A DNA stretch of 64,000 bases from Paucibacter sediminis (GCF_030254645.1 NZ_CP116346.1:1096001-1160000), one strand, 5' to 3'; counted from the stretch's first letter, positions 50,516-60,263 are shown. The notes: generated from the sequence alone by a model not told the origin. Numbers and translations: made by a program.

Positions 50516-52084
50516 TCAGCCCTGATCGAGGTGGAACTGCGAGACCGCCTCGGCCAGACGCCTCGACTGCTCGCGCAGGCTCTCGGCCGCCGCCGCCGAC
50601 TGCTCCACCAGCGCCGCGTTCTGCTGCGTCATCTGGTCCAGCCGCGTCACCGCGCCATTCACCTGGCCGATGCGCTGGCTCTGGTCGGAGGTGCCGGTGG
50701 CGATCTCGCCGACGATGTCGCTGACACGCTGCACCGAGGCCACGATTTCGTCCATGGTGGCGCCGGCGTCCTGCACCAGCTTGGCCCCCACGTCCACGCG
50801 CTCGACGCTGGCACCGATCAGGGCCTTGATCTCGCGTGCCGCCTCGGCCGAACGCTGGGCCAGCGAGCGCACCTCGCCGGCCACCACCGCAAAGCCGCGC
50901 CCCTGTTCACCGGCGCGCGCCGCCTCCACCGCGGCATTCAAGGCCAGGATATTGGTCTGGAAGGCGATGCCGTCGATCACGCCAATGATGTCGCCGATGC
51001 GGCGTGAGCTGCTGTTGATCTCGTCCATGGTGCTGACCACCCGCGCCACCACCTCGCCGCCGCGCTGCGCCACCTGAGCGGCCGAACTGGCCAGCTGCTT
51101 GGCCGTCATGGCCGAGTCGGCGCTGTCGCGCACGCCGCCGGTGAGCTGCTCCATCGAGCTGGCGGTGCTCTGCAGATTCGAGGCCGCCTGCTCGGTACGC
51201 TGGCTCAAATCCTGGTTGCCGGCCGCCACCTCGGTGCTGGCGGTCTCGATGTGCGAGGACGACGCGCGCACCTCGCCCACCAGCTTGCGCAGCGATTCCT
51301 GCATGCTGTGCAGCGCGCCCAGCAGGTCGGCGGCCTCGTCGCGGCCCTCGACGCGGATCTGGCGGTTCAGGTCGCCCGCCGCGATCGCCTGCGCCACCGT
51401 GCGCGCATAGCTGATCGGGCTGGTGATGGAGGCCGAGTTCATCAGCGTCAGCGGCACCACCGCCAGCACCACCAGGGCCAGCACCGCCAGGAAGACGCTG
51501 GTGATGTTGCTCATGGTCTTGCCGAAGGCCTGCTGCGTGTTGCCGGACTCGGTCTCGATCAGCTGCGCGATCTTGTTGATGCGCTCTTCCACCTGGGTCA
51601 TGAAACCCTTGGCACGGCCCAGCATGCGGTCGGCCACGCGGGCGGTATCGAAGCCGCCATCCTGGATCTGGATCAGCACCGGGCCCGAGGCCTTGGCATA
51701 GTCGTCCATCAGCTGGATGGCCTCGCGCGCGATCGGGTTGCCGGCGTCTTCCTCACCCTCCAGCATCTGCTCCAGGCCCTTGCGGGTGGCGACGATGGCG
51801 GCCTGCCAGCGCTCGCGCGCCTTCAGCACCGTCACGCCGTCCTCGTAGTTGATCACCATCTCCTTTTCCCAGAGGCGCACCTCGGCCAGCGAGGCGCGGA
51901 TCTGCGCGAGCGTGGTGAGTTGCCTGATCGAGTGATCCATGAAGGCCGTGTTGAGGCTCTTCAGCTGCTGGCCACCGAACAGACCGGTCAGGCCGACCAG
52001 GGCAAACATGCCCAGCACCATCGCGATCGCACCCTGCATGCGCGTGCGTATCGTGAAGTGCCGCATCCACTTCATCAAGTCCAT
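50516..52084 (-). CDS. Methyl-accepting chemotaxis protein
   Basis: Protein of 522 residues from the ATG at 52084, with GGGGAG as ribosome-binding site. Membrane helix near 15-36 ([20 protein letters not shown]), a periplasmic four-helix-bundle sensor (to about 190), a second helix ([19 protein letters not shown]), HAMP, and a cytoplasmic signalling hairpin with the conserved tip [31 protein letters not shown]. There is no C-terminal NWETF-type CheR tether. It transmits chemical signals to CheA/CheW; ligand unknown. Confidence 0.95.
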   Translation of the reverse strand: MDLMKWMRHFTIRTRMQGAIAMVLGMFALVGLTGLFGGQQLKSLNTAFMDHSIRQLTTLAQIRASLAEVRLWEKEMVINYEDGVTVLKARERWQAAIVATRKGLEQMLEGEEDAGNPIAREAIQLMDDYAKASGPVLIQIQDGGFDTARVADRMLGRAKGFMTQVEERINKIAQLIETESGNTQQAFGKTMSNITSVFLAVLALVVLAVVPLTLMNSASITSPISYARTVAQAIAAGDLNRQIRVEGRDEAADLLGALHSMQESLRKLVGEVRASSSHIETASTEVAAGNQDLSQRTEQAASNLQSTASSMEQLTGGVRDSADSAMTAKQLASSAAQVAQRGGEVVARVVSTMDEINSSSRRIGDIIGVIDGIAFQTNILALNAAVEAARAGEQGRGFAVVAGEVRSLAQRSAEAAREIKALIGASVERVDVGAKLVQDAGATMDEIVASVQRVSDIVGEIATGTSDQSQRIGQVNGAVTRLDQMTQQNAALVEQSAAAAESLREQSRRLAEAVSQFHLDQG

Positions 52085-52172
52085 GGTAGCTCCCCGTTCC
52101 ATGGTTCGAGCCTCATAGACGCCGGGCTCAAGGCGCGTTGATCCTATGTCCGAGCGCCGCCGATGGGTTGAT

Positions 52173-52200
52173 TTGCATTTATTAAACGATCGACTAATAA
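52173..52200 (+). promoter_or_regulatory. Promoter and near-palindromic operator of the tetR-exporter operon
   Basis: TTGCAT (52173-52178) and TAATAA (52195-52200) with a 16-base spacer form a likely sigma-70 promoter in an unusually AT-rich stretch. The 22 bases at 52179-52200 (TTATTAAACGATCGACTAATAA) written as two arms around CGATCG are symmetric at 18 of 22 positions, the form expected of a TetR dimer site. The location over the promoter suggests autorepression by the adjacent TetR protein. Confidence 0.65.
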
Positions 52201-52206
52201 TTCCTC

Positions 52207-52830
52207 ATGGCCCGCCCATCCCAAGCTCAAGACCTGACCCTGCTGGCCAGCGGCCGGGCGCTCTATGCCCAGCTCGGCTGCGCCGGCCTGTCGGTGCGGC
52301 GCCTGGCCGAGCATGCCGGCGTGAACCCGGCCATGGTGCACTACCACTTCAAGAGCAAGGACGGCTTTCTGCGCGCCCTGCTGCAGCAGATGTACGAGGA
52401 CATGTTCGCCGGCCTGAGCCTGGAGGCGGCGCGCAGCGGCAACGCCCTGCAGCGGCTGGAAGCCAGCCTGCTGCGCCTGGCGCAGTTCGTGCGTGAGCAT
52501 CGGCCCACCGTGGCGCGCGTCTGGGCCGACGCCCAGCAGGGCGAGCCGGTGGCGCTGGACTTCATGCGCGCGAACGCACCGCGCCATCTGGGCCTGCTGC
52601 TGGCCCTCATGCAGGAGGCCGAGGCTGCCGGCCTGCTGCGCCAGCAGCCGCCGATGCAGCGCTTTGTGTTCCTGATGGGCGCGGTGGTGGCGCCCCTGAT
52701 GATTGCCGGCAGCGTGCAAGCCCTGGGCGTGCTGCCACCCGCCCTGTCCGCCCTGATGGAAGACCAGGCCCTCAGCGATACCGCGCTGCGCGAGCGCATC
52801 GGCTGGGCCCTGGACGCCTTGCGAAAGTAG
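52207..52830 (+). CDS. TetR-family transcriptional repressor
   Basis: Protein of 207 residues. N-terminal TetR helix-turn-helix (GCAGLSVRRLAEHAGVNPAMVHYHFKSKDGFLRAL) and a helical ligand-binding domain with the TetR_C-type end. First gene of an operon with HlyD, ABC ATPase and ABC-2 permease genes (3-base gap, then overlaps), so it probably senses the exported compound. A 22-bp dyad overlapping the promoter is the likely operator. Confidence 0.93.
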   Translation: MARPSQAQDLTLLASGRALYAQLGCAGLSVRRLAEHAGVNPAMVHYHFKSKDGFLRALLQQMYEDMFAGLSLEAARSGNALQRLEASLLRLAQFVREHRPTVARVWADAQQGEPVALDFMRANAPRHLGLLLALMQEAEAAGLLRQQPPMQRFVFLMGAVVAPLMIAGSVQALGVLPPALSALMEDQALSDTALRERIGWALDALRK

Positions 52831-52833
52831 CGC

Positions 52834-53799
52834 ATGAGACGACAAACCAACCGCATCGCCGGCCTGCTGATCCTGTCGAGCCTGGCCGCCTGCGCCCCCC
52901 GGACCGAACCGAGCTGGTCGGGCTATGCCGAGGGAGAGACGCTCTACCTCGCCGCCCCGGTGGCCGGCCGCCTGGCGACGCTGCAGGTGCGCAGCGGCGA
53001 CGCGGTGCAGGCCCAGCAGCCCCTCTTCACCCTGGACGACCAACTCGAGCGCGCCGCCGATGCCGAGGCCGAGGCGCGTGCCCAAAGCGCCCAGGCCCAG
53101 GCCGCCAACACCGACAAGGGGCGGCGCCGCGAGGAGCTGGCCATCACCGAGGCCCAGCTGCGCCAGGCGCGCAGCCAGGCCGAGCTGGCGCAGGGCGAGC
53201 TGGTGCGCCAGCAGCAATTGCTGGCGCAGGGCTTTGTGCAACGCGCGCGGGTCGACGATGCCGCCCTGCTGGCCCGGCAGGCGCAGGCGCGCGTGGCCGA
53301 GCTGGAGGCGGCGCTGCAGAGCGCCCGCCTGCCGGCGCGCGAAGACGAGCGCCAGGCGGCGCGCGCACTCGCCGCCGCCGCGCAAAGCGGCCGCGCCCAG
53401 ACCGATTGGCGGCTGCAGGAAAAGCAGCAGCGCGCACCGCAGGCGGGCCGCATCACCGACACTTTTTTCCGCCCCGGCGAATGGGTCGCGGCCGGCCAGC
53501 CGGTGCTGGCCCTGCTGCCGGCCGGGCAGCGCAAGGCGCGCTTCTTCGTGCCCGAGGCGGCGCTGGGAGCCTTGCGCCTGCAGCAGGCGGTGCAGCTGCG
53601 CTGCGATGGCTGCGGCGCGCCGATCGCGGCACGCATCAGCTATATCGCACCGCAGGCCGAGTACACGCCGCCGGTGATCTACTCGAACGCCCAGCGCGCC
53701 AAGCTGGTGTTCATGATCGAGGCCCGGCCCGAGCGCCTCGAGGATGCCGAACGCCTGCACCCCGGCCAACCGCTGGACGTCGTGGCGTCAAAGACATGA
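52834..53799 (+). CDS. HlyD-family membrane-fusion lipoprotein
   Basis: Protein of 321 residues. Lipoprotein-type signal with lipobox SSLAAC (residue 20 Cys) instead of the usual single membrane helix. Biotinyl-lipoyl-like halves (LAAPVAGRLATLQVRSGDAV and AGRITDTFFRPGEWVAAGQPV) flank a long alpha-hairpin coiled coil (about 70-185). It bridges the inner-membrane transporter to an outer-membrane channel. Its stop overlaps the ATPase start (ATGA). Confidence 0.88.
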   Translation: MRRQTNRIAGLLILSSLAACAPRTEPSWSGYAEGETLYLAAPVAGRLATLQVRSGDAVQAQQPLFTLDDQLERAADAEAEARAQSAQAQAANTDKGRRREELAITEAQLRQARSQAELAQGELVRQQQLLAQGFVQRARVDDAALLARQAQARVAELEAALQSARLPAREDERQAARALAAAAQSGRAQTDWRLQEKQQRAPQAGRITDTFFRPGEWVAAGQPVLALLPAGQRKARFFVPEAALGALRLQQAVQLRCDGCGAPIAARISYIAPQAEYTPPVIYSNAQRAKLVFMIEARPERLEDAERLHPGQPLDVVASKT

Positions 53800-54560
53800 G
53801 CGGCGAGCTGGCCATCGATGTGCGCGGCCTCGCCAAGCAATTCGGCGGCCGCAAGGTGGTGGACGGCATCGACCTGCAGGTCGGGCGCGGGCGCATCGTC
53901 GGCTTCCTGGGGCCGAATGGCAGCGGCAAGACCACCAGCATGCGCATGCTGTGCGGCCTGCTCACGCCGGATGCCGGCGAGGGCAGCTGCCTGGGGCTGG
54001 ACTTCCGCCGCGAGGCCGCGGCCTTGAAGCGTCAGGTGGGCTATATGACGCAGAAGTTCGGCCTCTACGACGACCTCTCGATCCGCCAGAACCTCGACTT
54101 CGTGGCGCGCCTGTTCGAGCTGCCGCAGCGCCGCGCCGTGGTGGACCAGGCGCTCGCCAGGCTGGGGCTGACATCGCGCCAGCACCAGCTGGCCGGCGCG
54201 CTCTCGGGCGGCTGGAAGCAGCGGCTCTCGCTGGCCGCCTGCCTGCTGCACGAGCCGCGCCTGCTGCTGCTGGACGAGCCCACCGCCGGCGTCGACCCGA
54301 AGGCGCGGCGCGAGTTCTGGGACGAGATCCACGCCCTCGCCCAGCAGGGCATCACCGTGCTGGTGGCCACCCATTACATGGACGAGGCCGAGCGTTGCAA
54401 CGAGCTGGTCTTCATTGCCTATGGCGAGGTGCTGGCCCATGGCACGCAGGCCGAGGTGCTGGCCGCCGCCGGCCTCGCGGCGGGCCAGGGCAACCTGGAG
54501 GACGCCTTCATCCGCCTGATCGCCAAGGCGCGCGACAACTTCGCCGAGGCCGCGGCATGA
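53796..54560 (+). CDS. ABC transporter ATP-binding protein
   Basis: Protein of 254 residues from the ATG at 53796. Walker A GPNGSGKTT, Q-loop in GYMTQKFGLYDDLS, signature LSGGWKQRLSLAACLL, Walker B LLLLDEPTAGVD and H-loop VATHYMDEAE. DRA/CcmA-type ATPase for ABC-2 exporters, forming a complex with the permease that follows (start overlaps the stop). An internal C-terminal GNLEDAFIRLI tail is typical of YhiH/YbhF-like proteins. Confidence 0.95.
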   Translation: MSGELAIDVRGLAKQFGGRKVVDGIDLQVGRGRIVGFLGPNGSGKTTSMRMLCGLLTPDAGEGSCLGLDFRREAAALKRQVGYMTQKFGLYDDLSIRQNLDFVARLFELPQRRAVVDQALARLGLTSRQHQLAGALSGGWKQRLSLAACLLHEPRLLLLDEPTAGVDPKARREFWDEIHALAQQGITVLVATHYMDEAERCNELVFIAYGEVLAHGTQAEVLAAAGLAAGQGNLEDAFIRLIAKARDNFAEAAA

Positions 54561-55690
54561 ACATGTTCCGCTGGGCCCGCATGTGGGCCGTGTTCGTCAA
54601 GGAGTTCCAGCAGATGCTGCGCGACCGCCTGACCTTTGCGATGGCGGTGGGCGTGCCCATCATGCAGCTGGTGCTGTTCGGCTACGCGATCAATATGGAC
54701 CCGAAGGGCCTGCCCACCGCGGTGGTGGCGCAGGACCAGGGCGTCATGGGCCGCAGCCTGCTGGCGGCGATGCAGAACAGCGGCTATTTCCGCATCGTCC
54801 ACAGCGGCATGGCGGAGGCCGAGGCCGACGCGCTGATGGCGCGCGGCGAGGTGCAGTTCATCGTCGTCATCCCGGGCGACTTCGGCGCGCGCCTGGTGCG
54901 CGGCGAGCACCCGGCCCTGCTGATGGCGGCCGACGCCACCGACCCCTCGGCCTCGGGCAATGCCCTGGCCGCCCTGCAGCAGCTGGGCACACAGGCACTG
55001 GCGCGCGAGCTGCGCGGCCCGCTGGCCGCCCTGCAGCCGCGCCCCCTGCCCTTCGAGATGCGTCTGCAGCGGCGCTACAACCCCGAAGGGCTCTCGCGCT
55101 ACAACATCGTGCCCGGTCTGATCGGCACCATCCTCACCATGACCATGGTGATGCTGACCTCGCTGGCGATGACGCGCGAGCGTGAGCGCGGCACCATGGA
55201 GAACCTGCTCGCCACGCCGGTGCGGCCGCTGGAGGTGATGCTGGGCAAGATCCTGCCCTATGTGCTGATCGGCTATCTGCAGCTGCTGCTGATCTTGCTG
55301 GCGGCCTGGCTGCTGTTCGAGGTGCCCATGGTGGGGAGCTTCGGCCTGCTGATGGCGATGATCGGCGTCTTCATGCTGGCCAATCTGGGTGTGGGCTTCA
55401 CCTTCTCGACGCTGGCGCGCAACCAGCTGCAGGCCCTGCAGATGACGTTCTTCTTCTTCCTGCCCTCGATGCTGCTGTCGGGCTTCATGTTCCCCTTCCG
55501 CGGCATGCCGGGCTGGGCTCAGAACCTGGGCGAGGTGCTGCCGCTGACGCATTTCCTGCGCATCGTGCGCGGCATCATGCTCAAGGGCAGCGGCGCGGCC
55601 GAGCTGCTGCCGGAGCTCTGGCCCATGCTGGCCTTTCTGCTCGTGGCCGCCCTGGTCGCGCTGAAGCGCTATCGGCTGACGCTGGACTAA
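54557..55690 (+). CDS. ABC-2-type transporter permease
   Basis: Protein of 377 residues. One N-terminal helix (FAMAVGVPIMQLVLFGYAI), a large periplasmic domain (about 50-175), then five helices including GLIGTILTMTMVMLTSLAMTRERERGTMENLL, the ABC-2 signature. Only one permease is encoded where YbhFSR-type systems have two, so it may act as a homodimer. Together with the TetR, HlyD and ATPase genes it forms a drug- or lipid-exporting module. Its TAA overlaps the sppA stop. Confidence 0.93.
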   Translation: MNMFRWARMWAVFVKEFQQMLRDRLTFAMAVGVPIMQLVLFGYAINMDPKGLPTAVVAQDQGVMGRSLLAAMQNSGYFRIVHSGMAEAEADALMARGEVQFIVVIPGDFGARLVRGEHPALLMAADATDPSASGNALAALQQLGTQALARELRGPLAALQPRPLPFEMRLQRRYNPEGLSRYNIVPGLIGTILTMTMVMLTSLAMTRERERGTMENLLATPVRPLEVMLGKILPYVLIGYLQLLLILLAAWLLFEVPMVGSFGLLMAMIGVFMLANLGVGFTFSTLARNQLQALQMTFFFFLPSMLLSGFMFPFRGMPGWAQNLGEVLPLTHFLRIVRGIMLKGSGAAELLPELWPMLAFLLVAALVALKRYRLTLD

Positions 55691-57549
55691 GGCTGCCGGC
55701 AGAGGCAGTGCACCACCGCGGCGAAGGGCTTGCGGCCCTCGCTGAGTTCGGCCGCCCAGGCCAGCTCCGCCTGCGCCTCCTGCAGCACCGCCGGCAGCTG
55801 CGGCAGGCCCAGCTGGGCGCGCAGGGTCTCGACCAGCGCGGGGCTCAGCACCTCGCCGAACGAGCTCAGCAAGCGCTCGAACCGGCCCATCTCACGCTCC
55901 ACATAACTCACGCGTGGCTCGCCCTCCAGCTTGGCGCGCTGCGCCGCCGCGTTGATGGCATCCTGTAAGCTGCCCAGCTTGTCGACAAGGCCACGCTCCA
56001 GCGCCTGTGCGCCGGTCCAGACGCGCCCCTGCGCGACCGCGTCGATCTCGGCCACCGGCTTCTTGCGCGCCGCCGCGGCCTTGCCGGTGAACTCGTCGTA
56101 GGTGTGCTGGATGGCGGTCTGCACCAGCGCGGCAAAGCGCGGATCGAGCGCGCGGCGCGGATCGTAGGCGCCAGCCAGCCAGGCGGTGGTGGTGCCACCG
56201 GTGTGGATGGAGAGCTTGTCCAGCAGCTTCTCGCCGGTGGGCAGCATGCCGAACACGCCGATCGAGCCGGTGACGGTGCTGGCGTCGGCGATCACCTCGT
56301 CGGCCGACATGGAGATCCAGTAGCCGCCCGAGGCGGCCACATCGCCCATCGAGACCACCACCGGTTTGCCGGCCTGCTGGGTCAGCTCCAGCTCGCGGCG
56401 CACGATCTCGGAGGCAAAGGCGCTGCCGCCGGGCGAGTTGACGCGCAGCACCAGGGCCTTGATGTTCTCGTCCTCGCGCGCCTGACGCACCAGCTTGGCG
56501 GTGGAGTCGCCGCCGACGCGGCCGGCACCGGCCTCTCCGTCGACGATCTCGCCTTCGGCCACCACCACGCCCACCGCCGGTCCGCGCTCGACCTTTAGCT
56601 TCAGATAGGCCTGGTAGTCGGCGTAGGACACGGCGCGGAAGCTCCGGCCCTTGTCGTCCTTGGCGCCGCGCTCCATCAGCATGGCGCGGAACTCGTCGCG
56701 CGTCTTCAGCCCGTCCACCAGGCGCATCTCCAGGGCCATGCGCGCGGCGTCGCCCTTGGCCGCGGCCAGGCGCTGCGGCAGCTCGTCAATGCCCTTGGCG
56801 ATGGCGCCCTTGTCGAGCTTGCGTGCCTGCTCGATGGTGGCGGTGAAACGGCTCCACAGATCGCCATAGAGATAGGCCTCGGACTCCAGCGAGGCCGGCG
56901 ATGGCCCGTTAGCGAAATAGGGCTCGCCGAAGTTCTTGTACTTGCCGACGCGAATCACGTTCGCCGCAATGCCCAGCCGGTCCAGCGCGTCCTTGTAGTA
57001 GTTACGGTAGCGGCCAAAGCCCTCCAGCATCACCAGCCCCATCGGGTGGAGATAGATCTCGTCGGCCTGGGCGGCGAGGAAGTAATCGCGCTGGTCGAAT
57101 TGCTCGCCATAGGCCAGCACCGGCTTGCCGCTGGCCTTCTTGAAGCGCGCCAGCCCGGCCGCCAACTCGCGCAGGCCAGCCTGGCCAGCGCCGCCGAATT
57201 CATGCAGATCCAGCGCCAGCACGCCGATGTTGTCGTCCTTGGCGGCGGCCTCCAGCGTGGCCAGCACATCGCGCAAGCGCGTCTGGCGCTGCGCCTGGCC
57301 CTTCAGCTGCGCCATCGCCTGCTCGCGTGCCGAGCCCGAGAACTGCTCCACGAGTTGGCCGCGCAGATTCAGCACCAGGGTGGTCTTGGGCTGCAAGGGC
57401 TTGGGGCCGCGGGTCAGCAGCCCCACCACGATGGCGATCAACAGGGCCAGCAGCAGCAGATTGAGGAGCGCGCGGCGGCTGGCATCCAGCAGCCACCAGC
57501 ACTTGCCCAGCAAGCGCCACAGCGGCGCGAACATCGTCTTCAGTCCCAT
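55687..57549 (-). CDS. sppA: Signal peptide peptidase SppA (67K type)
   Basis: Protein of 620 residues, the long two-domain form. Membrane helix near 28-46 (LLNLLLLALLIAIVVGLL), then two ClpP/crotonase-like repeats. The Ser/Lys dyad is intact: Lys205 in the first half (IRVGKYKNFGEPYF) and Ser407 in the second (GDVAASGGYWIS). It degrades cleaved signal peptides in the inner membrane. Good AGGGAG ribosome-binding site. Convergent with the permease. Confidence 0.96.
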   Translation of the reverse strand: MGLKTMFAPLWRLLGKCWWLLDASRRALLNLLLLALLIAIVVGLLTRGPKPLQPKTTLVLNLRGQLVEQFSGSAREQAMAQLKGQAQRQTRLRDVLATLEAAAKDDNIGVLALDLHEFGGAGQAGLRELAAGLARFKKASGKPVLAYGEQFDQRDYFLAAQADEIYLHPMGLVMLEGFGRYRNYYKDALDRLGIAANVIRVGKYKNFGEPYFANGPSPASLESEAYLYGDLWSRFTATIEQARKLDKGAIAKGIDELPQRLAAAKGDAARMALEMRLVDGLKTRDEFRAMLMERGAKDDKGRSFRAVSYADYQAYLKLKVERGPAVGVVVAEGEIVDGEAGAGRVGGDSTAKLVRQAREDENIKALVLRVNSPGGSAFASEIVRRELELTQQAGKPVVVSMGDVAASGGYWISMSADEVIADASTVTGSIGVFGMLPTGEKLLDKLSIHTGGTTTAWLAGAYDPRRALDPRFAALVQTAIQHTYDEFTGKAAAARKKPVAEIDAVAQGRVWTGAQALERGLVDKLGSLQDAINAAAQRAKLEGEPRVSYVEREMGRFERLLSSFGEVLSPALVETLRAQLGLPQLPAVLQEAQAELAWAAELSEGRKPFAAVVHCLCRQP

Positions 57550-57873
57550 GCAAGCTCCCTTGATCAGCTGCGGCGATTGTGCAGCAGGGTCAGAGACGTG
57601 CAGGTTTGGCGTCAGAACAGCGCCGAATTAGCTGGGAAGCGGGTGCCATGACAGCGCTTCGGGGGCGCTAATTGTGCGCAGGAATTCACGCAAGTCGTCG
57701 CCAAAACTCCAATAGCAACAATGGCTTACATGCCTCACACAAGTCCTGATTAAGCTACACACACCAGGCAACGACTGCACCCTGGTTCAGGGAGCTGTTT
57801 CATGGCAAGCGCCCCACCGTGCACACGGTACCCCGCAGTCACGCATGCCCTGAATCTGAATCGGAATTGAATC
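57550..57873. other. Non-coding gap between sppA and the first subtilase
   Basis: These 324 bases hold the divergent promoters of sppA and the first S8 gene, but I see no well-formed promoter. An in-frame ATG at 57802 runs into a stop before the subtilase. A short inverted pair AATTAGC (57626-57632) and GCTAATT (57667-57673) is the only structure seen; significance unknown. Confidence 0.5.
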
Positions 57874-60027
57874 ATGACACTGACCGCAATCGCTCTGGCA
57901 GCCAGCCTGGCATCCTCCGCACCGGCCCAATGCGACTGGAATCCGTCGATGCAGGCGAGCGCCGAGGGCTCGCCTTCCGAACTCATTGATCGGTTCCAGG
58001 ACATCGCACCCGAGACCCGCGCGCGACTCAAGAAGCGCGTCGAGAATCATCGCTTCGATGAAGTGGTGAGCATCGGCCGCGATGAGATCAGCGGCAAGCA
58101 ACGCTATGCCAGCGAGATCCGCGGCCTGCAGACGGGACCGCGCACGGTCTGCGCCGAGACCAGCCGCAGCAATTGGCCTGCCTCCACCAAGGAGCTGGCC
58201 CTCAGCTATTGCGAAGGCAGCCAATGCGTGGTGGTGACCATCAACGGGCATCACCTGGGCCGCATCACCCGCCTGGCCCCGACGCGCAGCGATGGCACGC
58301 TGGCTCAGGTCGATCCGCAGCAAGAACTCGACACTGCGCCGCCGGCCGCCGGGCCGTTGGCGCCGAGCTATGTACCCGGGCGCCTCATCATCGGCGCGCG
58401 CGCCGGGCTGAGCGATGCGGAGCTGGCCAAGATCGTGTCGGTACATGGCGGCAAGGGGCGCCGCATCGGCAAGAGCGATCTGCACATCGTCGACCTGCCC
58501 GGCAATGGCTCGGAAAAGGCGATCGCCGCCCTGCTGGCCAAGCACCCGCAGCTGAAGTTCGCCGAGCAGGATCAGCGTGTACCGGCCGCGATGGCCGTGA
58601 ACGACCCCTATGTGGGCAGCGAATGGCATATCAGCAAGATCGGCGCACCCGCGGCCTGGGACAGCACGCAGGGCAGCGGCGTCACCATCGCCATCCTGGA
58701 CTCGGGCGTTGACGGCACCCACCCGGACCTCAGCGCACGCATGGTGCCGGGCTGGAATTTCTACGACAACAACTCCAACACCTCGGACGTCCATGGTCAT
58801 GGCACGGCCGTGGCCGGCGGCGCTGCTGCCAGCATGAACAACGGCGCCGGCGTGGCGGCGGTGGCTGGCCAGGCGCGCATCATGCCGGTACGCATCTCGG
58901 ATCCCAATGCCTACGCCTACTGGAGCACTGTCGCGCAGGGCCTGACCTGGGCCGCCGACAACGGCGCCAAGATCGCCAACATCAGCTATGTCGGCGTGGC
59001 CGGCAGCAGTGCGGTGCAGAGCGCGGCGCAATACATGCGCAGCAAGGGCGGCCTGGTGGTGGTTTGCGCCGGCAACAACGGCATCGACGAAGGCATCACC
59101 CCGACCAACACGATGATCGTGGTGTCGGCCACCGATAGCACCGATACCAAGACCAGCTGGTCCAGCTATGGCAGCTTCGTGACCATCTCCGCACCGGGCC
59201 AGGACATCTGGACCACCACGCGCGGCGGCGGTTATCAAGCCTGGTGGGGCACCTCGCTAGCCAGCCCCGTGGTGGCCGGTGTGGCGGGCCTGATGATGTC
59301 GGCCAAGCCCACACTCAGCAATAGCCAGGTCGAAAGCCTGCTGTACTCCAGCAGCGTCGATCTCGGCGCGGCGGGCCGCGACAACTACTACGGCTACGGG
59401 CGTGTGAATGCCGCTGCCGCCGTATCGGCCGCATTGGCCGCGACCCCGGCCGACACCCAGGCGCCCAGCGTCGCGATCGCTGACCCGCTGGGCGGCAGCA
59501 GCGTCAGTGGCTTGGTCGGTGTGACTGTCAACGCCACCGACAACGTCGGCGTGAGCCGCGTGGAGCTGCGCGTGAACGGCAGCACGGTGGCCACCGACAC
59601 GGCCTCGCCCTATGGCTACAGCTGGGACTCCACCAAGGTCGCCAACGGCAACTACACCTTGACGGCCTACGCGGTTGACGCCGCCGGCAACGCCGCTACC
59701 TCGGCCAATGTGGTGGTGAGCGTATCCAACACCGTTGCCAAGGTGATCGACACCACGGCGCCGACGGTTGCCATCTCCAATCCTGGCAATGGCTCGACGG
59801 TTTCCGGCACCGTCGGGATCAGCGTGACGGCCAACGACAACGCCGGCGTGGCCGGCATCAGCCAGCAGCTGTACATCGATGGCAAGCTGGTGGCCAGCGG
59901 CACTGGCGGCTCGCTGAGCTTCAGCTGGAACACCCGCAAGGTGAGCAGCGGCAGCCACAGCATCCAGGCCATCGCCAAGGATGCCTCCGGCAACAGCACG
60001 ACCACCAGCATCCAGGTCAACCGCTGA
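57874..60027 (+). CDS. Secreted S8 subtilisin-like protease with two Ig-like domains (copy 1)
   Basis: Protein of 717 residues. Signal peptide (TLTAIALAASLASSAPAQ), a cysteine-containing N-terminal region (about 20-160, Cys20, 93, 113, 118) not found in copy 2, a propeptide-like segment (YVPGRLIIGARAGLSDAEL), then the catalytic domain with Asp276 (AILDSGVD), His309 (HGHGTAVAG), Asn401 (AGNNG) and Ser461 (GTSLASPVVAG). Two Ig-like repeats (about 535-625 and 635-717) follow. Probably an extracellular or periplasmic protease. Tandem paralogue at 60327. An intrinsic terminator follows. Confidence 0.92.
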   Translation: MTLTAIALAASLASSAPAQCDWNPSMQASAEGSPSELIDRFQDIAPETRARLKKRVENHRFDEVVSIGRDEISGKQRYASEIRGLQTGPRTVCAETSRSNWPASTKELALSYCEGSQCVVVTINGHHLGRITRLAPTRSDGTLAQVDPQQELDTAPPAAGPLAPSYVPGRLIIGARAGLSDAELAKIVSVHGGKGRRIGKSDLHIVDLPGNGSEKAIAALLAKHPQLKFAEQDQRVPAAMAVNDPYVGSEWHISKIGAPAAWDSTQGSGVTIAILDSGVDGTHPDLSARMVPGWNFYDNNSNTSDVHGHGTAVAGGAAASMNNGAGVAAVAGQARIMPVRISDPNAYAYWSTVAQGLTWAADNGAKIANISYVGVAGSSAVQSAAQYMRSKGGLVVVCAGNNGIDEGITPTNTMIVVSATDSTDTKTSWSSYGSFVTISAPGQDIWTTTRGGGYQAWWGTSLASPVVAGVAGLMMSAKPTLSNSQVESLLYSSSVDLGAAGRDNYYGYGRVNAAAAVSAALAATPADTQAPSVAIADPLGGSSVSGLVGVTVNATDNVGVSRVELRVNGSTVATDTASPYGYSWDSTKVANGNYTLTAYAVDAAGNAATSANVVVSVSNTVAKVIDTTAPTVAISNPGNGSTVSGTVGISVTANDNAGVAGISQQLYIDGKLVASGTGGSLSFSWNTRKVSSGSHSIQAIAKDASGNSTTTSIQVNR

Positions 60028-60048
60028 TCGCGGCAAGCTTGCCCCAGC

Positions 60049-60078
60049 AAACCGGCCGCCTCGCGGCCGGTTTTTCTT
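60049..60078 (+). terminator. Rho-independent terminator after the first subtilase
   Basis: AACCGGCCGC (60050-60059) and GCGGCCGGTT (60063-60072) form a 10-bp stem with a 3-nt loop and a following T-run, 22 bases after the stop. Confidence 0.9.
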
Positions 60079-60221
60079 TGCCCCCTGATTTGCGGGGCCT
60101 CCCGGATTTACCCTGAGACGGCAAGGTCTTGCTAGCCGGCACATTGCTGCCGTATTGCGTCTTGTCACATCTCCGCAGCATCGATCCGCGGCAAATGTGG
60201 CCAGGGAGCGGACACAATGCA

Positions 60222-60263
60222 GCGGTTTTTTGCGCCCCCCATGGGGTGGGCGCAAAAAACCGC
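60222..60263. repeat. Perfect 16-bp palindrome upstream of the second subtilase
   Basis: GCGGTTTTTTGCGCCC (60222-60237) and GGGCGCAAAAAACCGC (60248-60263) are perfect inverted arms with a 10-nt loop. The T6 run is in the 5' arm and A6 in the 3' arm, so there is no U-tract after the hairpin and it does not look like an intrinsic terminator on either strand. It ends 63 bases before the second subtilase start. The rest of 60079-60326 shows no gene and no convincing promoter. Confidence 0.75.

Noticed and set aside
57606-57622. TTGGCG...CAGC resembling a sigma-54 promoter upstream of the first subtilase
   Set aside because: The 10-base spacing is correct but the -12 element lacks the TTGC core, and it lies about 250 bases from the start.
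60133-60150. Sigma-54-like elements CGGCAC and TTGCT upstream of the second subtilase
   Set aside because: The GG and GC dinucleotides are 6 bases apart rather than the required 10.
60222-60263. Reading the 16-bp palindrome as a bidirectional Rho-independent terminator
   Set aside because: The T6 run precedes the GC stem on both strands, and A6 follows it, so no U-tract follows the hairpin.
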